A stretch of 64,000 nucleotides of DNA from Acheta domesticus. Taxonomy: Eukaryota > Arthropoda > Insecta > Orthoptera > Gryllidae. The notes below the pieces were generated by a model that was not told the DNA's origin, ran no database searches, and saw only the letters and a program-made list of their open reading frames with translations. Location: positions 133,998,949 through 134,062,948 of the forward strand of contig JAHLJT010008756.1 of the NCBI GenBank assembly GCA_031308135.1. The letters are read 5' to 3'. Shown here one piece after another: positions 11,760 through 21,524 of this stretch (the first letter of the stretch is position 1; every line of letters begins with the position of its first letter). The translations under genes were made by a program, and so were the position numbers.

Positions 11760-12565
11760 CGCAATCCATCGACCGCCATTGCTCTGGAAGGATTGAGGGG
11801 ACCATGACAAGTGCATCCGTGACGTCATCACTCCTGTCCTCCTATCACATCTATGCAAGTCGAGCGCACCAACCTTCCAGCACGATCACGCGCGTCCCAA
11901 TGCCGCAAGGGCGACTCCGCGTGCTCTAGAGGAGGGTTGTCCAACTGGAGTCCCGCGGGCCGCATGAGGCCCGCGGTGCCATCTGTGGTCCGCGAAACGG
12001 TAATAGTCAAGAGTGAAAGTCCTATGCAACCATGTCGGGAGAGAATATTGTGCCTCTAGCGCACGTGCCCTGCTGGGCTTTTACCCCTTTAATGTAAAAA
12101 TAGGAGAAGTTTAGATTTAAGGATTTTTTCGACTAAATTCGGAAATTACTAATCATCCCAATTTGATTCACTGCGTTATGCATGGTGCGGTCTGGTATCA
12201 TGCATGGTTCCATTACCTCTCGTTTCAGAGCAGCCGGGCCAAGTGCCGAGAACCATTACGAGGAAATCCGAAGTGGATCGCCCGAGAACTGTAAATATGG
12301 CCCGCAAACCTCTCAAAGGTTTTAGTTGTGGCCTTGAAAGTTGGATACCCCTGCTCTAGAGGGTGGACCCTTCTACTCTAGCAGGTGTGCCGGATCTCAG
12401 CCCTATCGAACACATATGGGACACGATGGGATACAGCCTAGCTTCCAGCTCCACACCGCCCACAACCATCGCCCACCTGCGACTAAATGGGCAGCGGGAG
12501 TGGGGCACTGTACCACAAAAAGCCATGCAGCACCTGTACGACACGTTCGTCTGCTTCTGTTGGTG
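11760..12565 (+). pseudogene. Tc1-like transposase remnant, split by a hAT-like MITE
   Basis: Upstream of 11924 the plus strand reads FQHDHARPNAARATPRALE, matching the second-Asp block of Tc1 transposases. Beyond the insertion it continues PDLSPIEHIWDTMG (12390-12431), the third catalytic block, then a typical tail around REWGTVPQKAMQHLYDTF. The 5' part of the gene is missing or unrecognisable. A 422-bp MITE interrupts it at 11932-12353, and reading frame resumes after the duplicated target. Confidence 0.8.
11932..12353 (+). mobile_element. hAT-like MITE with 8-bp target site duplication
   Basis: CTCTAGAG occurs at 11924-11931 and 12354-12361, an exact 8-bp duplication as made by hAT transposases. 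The element ends are imperfect inverted repeats: left GAGGGTTGTCCAACT, right complement CAGGGGTATCCAACT (12 of 15). Internal phrases (GCATGGTTC, CGTTTCAGAGCAGCC, TTTTAGTTGTGGCC) recur in a second, 5'-truncated copy at 20692-20993. No coding sequence. Confidence 0.88.
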
Positions 12566-12840
12566 CTCCGATCTTCAAATGAACGTCTTGACCTGCTCAA
12601 TTATCCTTTGCAATTTTCCTCTATTCTTCGAGTGCTCGATCCAGTTTTCAGTCTTCATTTTCCTGGTGTCTGTGATAACATCATCATCTTTCCATCTATT
12701 TTTAAGCCGTCCCTGGTGCTCACTGAATTCCAGCTAAAGATCTTGTTCACTCTTCTGTCTTGCGTTATCCTATTAGGATGACCAAGCCAACTTATTCTCA
12801 TGGCTCTAATAAATTTTAATATGCTTTTATGTTTTTGTGT
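12566..12840 (-). pseudogene. Possible 3' fragment of a non-LTR retrotransposon
   Basis: The minus strand from about 12810 reads RAMRISWLGHPNRITQDRR and then a basic, charged stretch. This resembles the region after the reverse transcriptase domain in many LINEs (R-x-x-W-x-GH-x-x-R). The match is short and the frame is broken, so the call is tentative. Confidence 0.35.
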
Positions 12841-13063
12841 ACTATCCAGTTCGGAATTGTTCCCAATCCGTCATCTCCATTGCGCATTCCTGAACTACAG
12901 GTTACATGTCAGAATCTTTGCAAGGGTTGCCTGCGCAGGGTGATCATACTCACTATTAACTGATACATATTCTGTACGAGTTCTCGGACCACGCAATAAA
13001 TGTACTGGCTGCCCCGTGTATTCCATTTTTTAATCAATACAACAATATAAGAGTCGGCCTCAT

Positions 13064-13262
13064 GACTGAGATCGCTAAAGCAATAGTGCCGTAGTGATCT
13101 CTGACCGAGGGGTCGCGGATTGAAGTCCCGCCTCGGGCATGGTTGTATGTTTGTCCTTTCACCCCCTATCATCACCATATCGTTTCATCCTCGTACCATA
13201 ACGTGTACCGTAGTGGTCGCTAATGACCTAGTAGTTGATGCGACCTTAAATAACAAAAAAAT
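13064..13262 (+). mobile_element. SINE family B, copy 2
   Basis: Co-linear with copy 1 at 10185-10392 from GATCGCTAAAG through the tail: B-box-like GGATTGAAGTCCCG, TCCTTTCACCCCCTATCATC, GTGGTCGCTAATGACCTAG and an A-rich end. The B box has one substitution relative to copy 1. A target site duplication is not clear. Confidence 0.85.
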
Positions 13263-13587
13263 ATATATCAGTTTTCTTCTTCTCTGCCAGCTTTCAGGCC
13301 GATCCGTGCATTCGAACGAGGTATTTGTCAATGCATTGCCTTGAGAGCACGTACGTATACGAGAAAAAAAAGTAATCATTTGCATCATCACGCCCTACTT
13401 CTTGGTCACTGTGAACTAGCATCCAGTTCAATGTCACGGGCGGCAAATGACCTTGGAAGATATGACGTCGAAAGAGGAATGCGTAATAGATAATAGCTCT
13501 TATCTCTTCACAGCGCAATTTCAGTTCTTAGTCTTTTAGCCAACATTCACTGGTTGGGTCAGTTGGACAACATTATCGTGACATACC

Positions 13588-15345
13588 GAGTGTCCGGTGA
13601 GGAAACGACAACTTTGAAACTTTACTTTTTAACATTGATTTGAGTAAAAATATCTTTTATAAACATATATTCAATTCTTCCTCTGTTAGCGATACGCACA
13701 GGGTTAATTTTATCGAGTGTAGAAGTGAAGCCGTTAGTACTCCCCAGAGCGCGCAATTGAGAAACTTGAAACCCGCCAGATTCAAATGCGACACGTTAAT
13801 CAGTGCGCCACCGACTTTTATTCTGAAAAACTCTGAAACAGATTCGTTTATGTTTTTACTTTATAAACTGAGTCGTTTATGTGTTGATTTAACAGTATAC
13901 TTTTCACCAAAGATGTGCATTTTGCATGAAAATGTCGCGTATTATCTGCAATGAGGAATACCTAAACAACCTTTATGTTTCCGGTTTTTGTGATGGCAGT
14001 GCGGAAAGAGCAATACATGAAAATCACAGGCGATTTCTTACTGGTATTGTGCCGTATAAAAGCGTATTGATGAACAGCTTCAGAAGAATGTGAGAAACTG
14101 GTTCATTGATATTCGAACGCGGCCTTTAGCCAGCTTCGGAAGAAGTAAGAGATCTTGTGATAGAAGCCGAAGAAAATTCATCAACCAGTGTAAGAAGAGT
14201 ATCGTCTCCGTTTACATTGAAGGCTTGTATCCTTACAAAGTTTACAATGTGCAACACTTAAAACCACGAGACAGAGAATCGCGTATACAGTTTTATAACT
14301 GGCTTTTTCAAAGACCTGAAATTTCAATATCACTCACAAACGAGGCACAGTTCACGAGAAGTGGAATAATTAATACCAGAAACATTCATTTATGGAGTCC
14401 TTCTAGGAGGAAATCAGGAAAAACCGGAAAGTATTGCATTCAGTAACGGTTTCTGTATTTTAACGGGCTGATATGTGCATGGGAGAAGATTAGGCACATT
14501 TTGTGTACATCAGCAACAATTTAAAATCGCGCCAGATATATTGAAACATTGGAAGCTTACTTCGATGTACATTCATTTATTTATGTTTGTTTCGTGTATA
14601 AAAGTTAGAAATGACTACTGTTCATTTGACTATCGAAATAAACGCATATACGCACCAAAGGCTCTTCGTTGAATTGGACTTTTTGAAGTTAATAGCTGAG
14701 GTGTTAGTAGGGGAGAAATTGCAATGTTATAGTATTACAATATTACCTTACTGTTTCGAATATTGTTAGAAAGAATATGCTGTTTTATCACATTCTTTCT
14801 CGCATAATACAGTGTTTTATTGATATAAATAAAATGCTCTAAAAGAAAGTGCATCTCCGAATATTGTGCATAGAAAATATCTACACAACAGTTTCTTCTC
14901 AACGTGCAGCGTCACACACGTTGCAGTCGAAGTACAGAATTATAATACTTTAGAAAAACAATAATTATTGTTTTTTCTTAAATGTTTCATGATATGTAAC
15001 AGTACGGGACAAGTGCGTAACGACAAACAATTTAAGAAGGCTTAAGTTGTAAGCATGAAACAAAATAGCACTATTCCATCGTTTGCACGGGAAAAGTGAA
15101 CATTGAGTTCTCGAACTTTTCAACGTGGACATAACGTATCTAAAGCTGAACTGCAACAAGCAGTCGAAAGTTGGTTTGAAAAACTACTTAGGCAAAAACT
15201 TGCATTACAGAAACATAAACGCTCCAGAAGCATATGAATTGTTTTTTATTTACAAAAGAAATCAATACATTTGTTTACAAAGAAAAAATGACATAGAAAT
15301 AAAAAAGCAATTGAATTTTGTAAATTGAGATTTTTCGAAACATTT
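13588..15345 (+). pseudogene. Mariner-like (DUF4817-type) transposon remnant
   Basis: The left end GAGTGTCCGGTGAGGAAACG at about 13588 matches the terminus of the MITE at 10680-11145. The interior (about 14190-14410) reads LYPYKVYNVQHLKPRD and then LTNEAQFTRSGIINTRNIH, the pattern of insect mariner/Tc1-superfamily transposases that carry DUF4817, around the D-E-A-x-F catalytic block. Here the first catalytic Asp reads N (TNEAQF), so this copy is probably inactive. The segment 15117-15330 matches the MITE interior. No complete frame survives and the right end is not sharply defined. Confidence 0.65.
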
Positions 15346-15776
15346 GGCAGCGCTGATCTTACTTTGTCTTATTTTAATACCATAATCAGCGGTATAAACA
15401 TTTTAAATTAAATATGAGTGTTATTTCTAAGTAAAAATCCATTGCCTTCCTTGAATCTGTTTCCCTTCATAAGAACATTATCTACGTACGTAATACGATC
15501 ATCAGGGACGACCGCCAACAATAAGAAAAATTCAAAAAATTTCAAACCATAGAATTGACAGTTTGCGAATTGACACCACGCCAACAGAAGAGCGGAAAAT
15601 TCGAATTTAAAAGAAATTTAAAAATTCGAATAAAAATTGCCATTGTATCACGTGAAATTGCCTTTGTTTCACGTAAAATTGCGCAAATGCCACTCGTATT
15701 TTTGAGAAATTTAATATATCCTATTAGAAGATCTGTTTTTGGTGAACAGAATTCGTTAAGGAAAACGGTAAATTTC

Positions 15777-16220
15777 AAGGACAGGGTTCGGCTCCTATTG
15801 ACGCGCACGATTCGGTTCCGAACGAGTCACTCGCGGCGCCGCCACAGTGTGCCCGGTCACACGGCCACGTGGCCAACGCACTTTCGTGTGGAATCGTGAT
15901 ACTTCGCTACCCGTGTCCAAGTTGAGGACGAGGCTCGGGCCTTCGGCCCTCGCGTTAACATAAAACATCCTTGAGTCTGTCCAACGCATAATTACCAACG
16001 CATTTTATGCATTTAACATTATGCATGCAACGCATTTTATGCATTTAACCATTGTAATTCTCCATTACACATTCGCACCACACCGCACAATGCACAATGC
16101 ACAATGCAAGCACAAAGGCATCTTCCCGCTCCCTGAGTGATCCGTTCTCGTGGTCCGCGCGAGTGAACCATGCGCAAGTGAACCGTGCGCCGTTGTTTTA
16201 GTGAGCTGAACCCTGTCCTT
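15777..16220. mobile_element. Short nonautonomous DNA element with 18-bp inverted ends
   Basis: The left end AAGGACAGGGTTCGGCTC (15777-15794) matches the reverse complement of the right end AAGGACAGGGTTCAGCTC at 16220-16203 in 17 of 18 positions. The GC-rich interior has repeated GAGTCACTCGCG/GTTCACTCGCG-like motifs near both ends, as in hAT elements. No target duplication was visible. Confidence 0.7.
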
Positions 16221-16299
16221 AAAATCAGCCAGAAAAACATATATTACATCTATATTATTGTAATTGTAGGCCAAAAAAAATGAAAATTTGCAGTTTTCG

Positions 16300-16520
16300 A
16301 ATATTAGGGGAGTGCAACGAAGAACGTTTTTGAGGCCTTTGGCCTCATAACTTTAGTATTTAAGACCATAGAACGCTTCGTTTAGAAGTTATTTAACGAT
16401 ATATAGTAAGAAAACCTGACGTGCGTTGCGGGTTGCATTTTTACATGAATATTTAGATGCGTTTTTAAACAAATCCTTCATATTTTTAAGTCAAGGTCTG
16501 TTTCGTCAGGTACAGCTAAA
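16300..16520 (+). repeat. Dispersed repeat, copy 1 (pair with 34590-34800)
   Basis: AACGCTTCGTTTAGAAGTTA, GTGCGTTGCGGGTTGCATTT and TACATGAATATTTAGATGCG are matched on the minus strand at 34590-34800. A pair of related copies in opposite orientation defines an interspersed family; its class is unknown. Confidence 0.65.
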
Positions 16521-17640
16521 ATAGAATCAATACTAACAATAAAGTTATGTACATAAATTTTGTATCAATTAAATTGTACAAGAGATAGGAATGAATAGAA
16601 ATTTACTCTCCTTACGTTAATTTATTACAAAACTTTCTGCAGGATAAAATCAACATTGAGAATAATAAAAGTAGGGAAATCTTATTTCGTGCTGCGAGAA
16701 ATTGTTTTTCCATTCTTATATCTCGTACTTACAGAAATCCACTTGTTTAAATGGCATTGAATGAAAGGTGGATGACTTCGGAAGAAGGATGTTTGCCTGT
16801 TGTCTTGCACATTTAACCACACTCTTGTCATGGTGGTCTTGACAGATACTACGTCTTGATTAAATAAGGTAATTTTTGTGACTAAATTTTATGGATTATA
16901 GTATCTATTAAATACAAACCTTCGTACAAGTTGAGCCATGTAATGTAATAAAAAATATATTACGAATTTGAGTGTCTACAAGTAGATTCAATAATCCATA
17001 AAATATAAAAATCTCAATTACTTCTTTAGTAGTACATATTTCGCAAGAATTCAAAGTGTTCACTTCACGAGAAGCCCCAGTATCTCGGTTGGGAATGACA
17101 GATTTGTGCAGTGATTCTTAAATTATTGTAGGTGTAACCATAATAGTACACGATAACCTTTTATGCACTACGTGAACTCCCAGGAAAGCTTTCTCAAGTA
17201 CGAACAGCCATGAACCAACAGCAAAAATAAAAACCGTCTAATCATTTATTGTTAATTAATTGATAATTGATTGCAAGAATTTAGAATTTTTTGTACATAT
17301 TTTCGTTGCGAAAAGAGTGACAAAGACTCCAAAAATGATGTGATCATGTTTAAGATCGATACAAGGATAAAACGACAGTAGTATTGGGTCATGAGAAATG
17401 AAAGGGCAGTTTTTTTTATGACTGTTCACAAGCGAACGGACGGACAGTCAGTCTGACACCAAATGAAAGCCCGTTGTTTGGAATCAAGAGCTCAGAAACG
17501 AACATTGTGAAAACACCCTATCGGAAAATGGAAAATTTTCCCGGTACCATTATATCGTCTCGTTCTCGTGAGTTGATGCAGGAACGTTGAAAAACGTGAT
17601 CGGGAGAGGAAATAAAGGAGGTATAATTATAATATTTGAA
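16521..17640. other. No gene seen
   Basis: AT-rich sequence downstream of the DNAAF6 poly(A) signal. No recognised gene or element. Confidence 0.45.
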
Positions 17641-17666
17641 GAGCGTTTGAAAACTGAAACGATTGT

Positions 17667-17672
17667 TTTATT
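17667..17672 (-). promoter_or_regulatory. DNAAF6 poly(A) signal
   Basis: AATAAA on the minus strand (TTTATT on plus), 34 nt beyond the DNAAF6 stop codon. This implies a very short 3' UTR. Confidence 0.7.
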
Positions 17673-17705
17673 CCATTTATGGCTCATGAGAGTAGGGAGA
17701 AGGCT

Positions 17706-17963
17706 TCAGAAGTTGACGAAGTCGTACTCGCGCACGAGGCGCAGCGAGAGCGTGAGGGCGTGGGCGTCGGCGTCCCAGTGCGCGCGCGAGGCGTCGGCGT
17801 CGACGGGGTGGGGCAGCGGCAGCGCCAGGCGGAAGGCGGGCGAGCGCACGTCCACGCGCTGCCGCCCAACGCTCAGCGCCACGTCGCTCATGCGCTCGCC
17901 CGGCAGCCGCACGCGCACCACCAGCTCCTCGCACGACGCCGTGCCCGGCGTGCGCCCGCCCAG
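17706..17963 (-). CDS. DNAAF6: DNAAF6 coding exon 3 (CS-like domain)
   Basis: 258 nt including the TGA stop at 17706-17708. The acceptor is GGTTGCAG|CTGGGCGG. It encodes LGGRTPGTASCEELVV, RQRVDVRSPAFRLALPLPHP and the C-terminal REYDFVNF, the client and chaperone-binding fold of PIH1D3. The acceptor and first 40-odd coding bases are repeated nine more times upstream in the intron. Confidence 0.92.
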   Translation of the reverse strand: MGGRTPGTASCEELVVRVRLPGERMSDVALSVGRQRVDVRSPAFRLALPLPHPVDADASRAHWDADAHALTLSLRLVREYDFVNF

Positions 17964-20900
17964 CTGCAACCACCAATCCTCTTATGGGGCGGAGAGGAAG
18001 CTTCAACCTGTCGCTTAGCCCAGCATTCCACGCCAAGAGCACCAGCTCCTCGCACGACGCCGTGCCCGGCGTGCGCCCGCCCAGCTGCAACCACCAATCC
18101 TCTTATGGGGCGGAGAGGAAGCTTCAACCTGTCGCTTAGCCCAGCATTCCACGCCAAGAGCACCAGCTCCTCGCACGACGCCGTGCCCGGCGTGCGCCCG
18201 CCCAGCTGCAACCACCAATCCTCTTATGGGGCGGAGAGGAAGCTTCAACCTGTCGCTTAGCCCAGCATTCCACGCCAAGAGCACCAGCTCCTCGCACGAC
18301 GCCGTGCCCGGCGTGCGCCCGCCCAGCTGCAACCACCAATCCTCTTATGGCTCCTCGTGACCCAGGCGGGAAGAAAGATTCAACCTGTCGCTTAGCTCAG
18401 CATTGCACGCTCCTCGCACGACGCCGTGCCCGGCGTGCGCTCGCCCAGCTGCAACCACCAATCCTCTTATGGCTCCTCGTGACCCAGGCGGGAAGAAAGA
18501 TTCAACCTGTCGCTTAGCTCAGCATTGCACGCTCCTCGCACGACGCCGTGCCCGGCGTGCGCCCGCTTAGCTGCAACCACCAATCCTCTTATGGCTCCTC
18601 GTGACCCAGGCGGGAAGAAAGATTCAACCTGTCGCTTAGCTCAGCATTGCACGCTCCTCGCACGACGCCGTGCCCGGCGTGCGCTCGCCCAGCTGCAACC
18701 ACCAATCCTCTTATGGCTCCTCGTGACCCAGGCGGGAAGAAAGATTCAACCTGTCGCTTAGCTCAGCATTGCACGCTCCTCGCACGACGCCGTGCCCGGC
18801 GTGCGCCCGCTTAGCTGCAACCACCAATCCTCTTATGGCTCCTCGTGACCCAGGCGGGAAGAAAGATTCAACCTGTCGCTTAGCTCAGCATTGCACGCTC
18901 CTCGCACGACGCCGTGCCCGGCGTGCGCCCGCTTAGCTGCAACCACCAATCCTCTTATGGCTCCTCGTGACCCAGGCGGGAAGAAAGCTTCAACCTGTCG
19001 CTTAGCCCAGCATTGCACGCCAAGAGCACCAGCTCCTCGCACGACGCCGTGCCCGGCGTGCGCTCGCCCAGCTGCAACCACCAGGCGTCTTATGGCTACT
19101 CGTGACCCAGGCGGGAAGAACGCTTCAACCTGTCGCTTAGCGCAGCACAGCACGCCAAGAGGAAGCACCAGCTCCTCGCCGTTACGCATCACTTTATCTG
19201 TCATTAATTTATCATCGTTCTTTATCCACATGCATTATTTGTAATCCCCACGACGTTTGGGTGAGATGGTCTAGCTGCGGAGTAACGATCGTTGCATGGT
19301 CCATTTGTAGTTCAAATCACACAAGAAAACACAGGAGAGGAAAATGTATGTGATCAATGAAAGCATTCACAGTCAAATCTTTCCGTAATCTTATAAGCGC
19401 ACAAATGTGTCGAAAAAGTAACATTTGGACAATTTAGTGAGAAGTTACTGCCCAAATTAGATTGGCAAGAGGTGAAACCGAAATTATGAAACAATCGTAA
19501 AATTCAATGTTCAACTGTAGTGTCCGCCTGTGCCGGCACTCCAAAAGTCCGCCAGCAGCGCACAGGCGCCGCAGCGCGCGCCTGCAGAAGCGCCTCGCCC
19601 CATACTCCCACAATTAGGTGGGGAGGGTGTAGTGTCCTCCATGCGGGCACACCAGAAGCGATACGCCTCGCCGCACCAGGAGAGCGGCCAAGGCGTAGAA
19701 GGCGCCCCCCTCCCTCCTCCTGTAGAAGAGGGGGCACGCAGCCGACACCCTTCCCCTGCGAAGGGGTGGCAAGACGGCGAGGCAGCCGCGGGGCGAGGGC
19801 CCCGGCATTCGATCACCGACAGCTATCAGTAGAACATTAACTTGACTTAGACATTATACCCGGCGCACTTACTTGTGATTCTTTGATTAACGGCTTATTT
19901 GTAACCTGTATAACGACCCGGCTATGAAAACATATCTGTGATATTGTGACTCCTGGCAGCGTTTTTTGAAATATTCTTTGGGATTTTGGTGAATAATAAA
20001 TTGTTGTTGCAGGACCGCAGAGGGTTGTTTCATTTGGTTTACAACATCAACGTTGTCGCAATTTTACTTTTTGCTTGTTGATCAAACAAAATTATTCGTA
20101 AAACTGTGTTTGAGTTATACACAGTCGACAATATTGAAATGTTCAAAATTTATGAACGTCTTCTGGCTTCTTACTTCCGTAAGGATAATATAATATATAA
20201 TGTTGCGACTTGTACAATTATGTACATAATGTATTACAGGAAATACTCTAATACAGAAGAATTGCGTAGTTAGATATTGTACGCTTCCGTTCGTTCATAC
20301 GTTATAATTCTATGTGCTCAGCTAGCTCGGGGATGTTTAGGATACCTGGTTTTATTATTCTATTATTAATTATAATAAAAAATTATTCTATTGGAATCGA
20401 GGTCTCGGCTGGTAGGATCAATGTGCCACCAGAATATTTAAACGAGTTAAGATGATTTCCGGTTGTAACTCTTATTATATATTTTGTATTTTCCTTGTAA
20501 GGATACCCTTTAATCAGCAAATATGTTTCTCAGAATCATGATTTGCAAATACACTATCGAAAGACCAAAGGCGTTTTGAATGGACTAGCGTGGGTTGGAT
20601 GTTGTCGGATGCCATTTATGTGGTCCCTTAAAAGTTATTTGTCGAAATCAAAATCCCTTTCATCCGTGTCGAAGTAGAACATTGTGCGTCGAGCGCACCC
20701 GCTCTGCCGGGGTCAATAATGTTAAAACAGGTTAAATGTAGGTTTAAGGTTCTTTTTTTCTACAAAATTCAGAAATTAAAAGTCATCCCAATGTGTTTCA
20801 CTACTTTACGCGTGGCCTGATATGACGCATGGTTCTATTATCCCCCTCACGTTTCAGAGCAGCCAGGCAAAGTACAGAGATCAGTAATGCGGGGAAGTCA

Positions 20901-21450
20901 AGTGTAGATCGCCCGAGTAAAGAAAATATGGCCCGCAACCGAATTAAAGATTTTAGTTGTGGCCCTTGATGCCTTGCAAGTTGGACACCCCTGACGCAGA
21001 ACGTGCGTGCCCGACTGCAAAGGCTCTCGTTGCATTTTGGTGAGGCGAATGCAGAATGCACTCTCCTAATCGGTCTCTCTTGATGACGGGGCAGCTAGAT
21101 GGACGTCTTAGTCCAAAGGGGATTCAGAACAACCGGCTTTATCTGTCAGAAAACGATCTTGTCAGATCATTCCCCTGTGCGCGCTGACCGTCACTGCAAC
21201 AAGGACAATGCAGGCTCTGTGGCGAGAGCGCCTCTGCTTATCGGCGCTCCGTGCCCTTGAGAGGTCATCGCGTGGGGGATTCCCTTGGCCGCAGCGCGTT
21301 GCACCCATCGCGTGACCCGCCCACTGCTCTTACGGCGTCACAGACTACGCTCCTCTCGCTCCCATTCAATGACGGCGCATGTCTTCAAGGCACCCGCAAA
21401 GCGAGCGGCGTGGATAGCTAGCAGCGAAAGACTTGAAATCCTTAAGAAAA

Positions 21451-21524
<74 letters not shown>

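Noticed and set aside
11547..11807. Overlapping 86- to 88-codon frames on both strands
   Set aside because: No similarity recognised; the segment probably belongs to the 5' part of the decayed Tc1 element or to flanking repeats.
17677..18340. Long minus- and plus-strand frames (up to 193 codons) with repeating LGGRTPGTASCEEL-like segments
   Set aside because: They arise from reading through the GC-rich 121-bp minisatellite; only 17706-17963 is the genuine exon. The others are repeat artefacts in shifted frames.
17924..19190. CRISPR-like array (regular repeats)
   Set aside because: Units are contiguous with no variable spacers, the host is a eukaryote, and the unit is derived from a gene boundary.
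19258..19330. tRNA-like sequence (GAGATGGTCTAGCTGCGGAG ... GTAGTTCAAATC)
   Set aside because: Some resemblance to A and B boxes, but no stem pairing and no second copy found; too weak to list.
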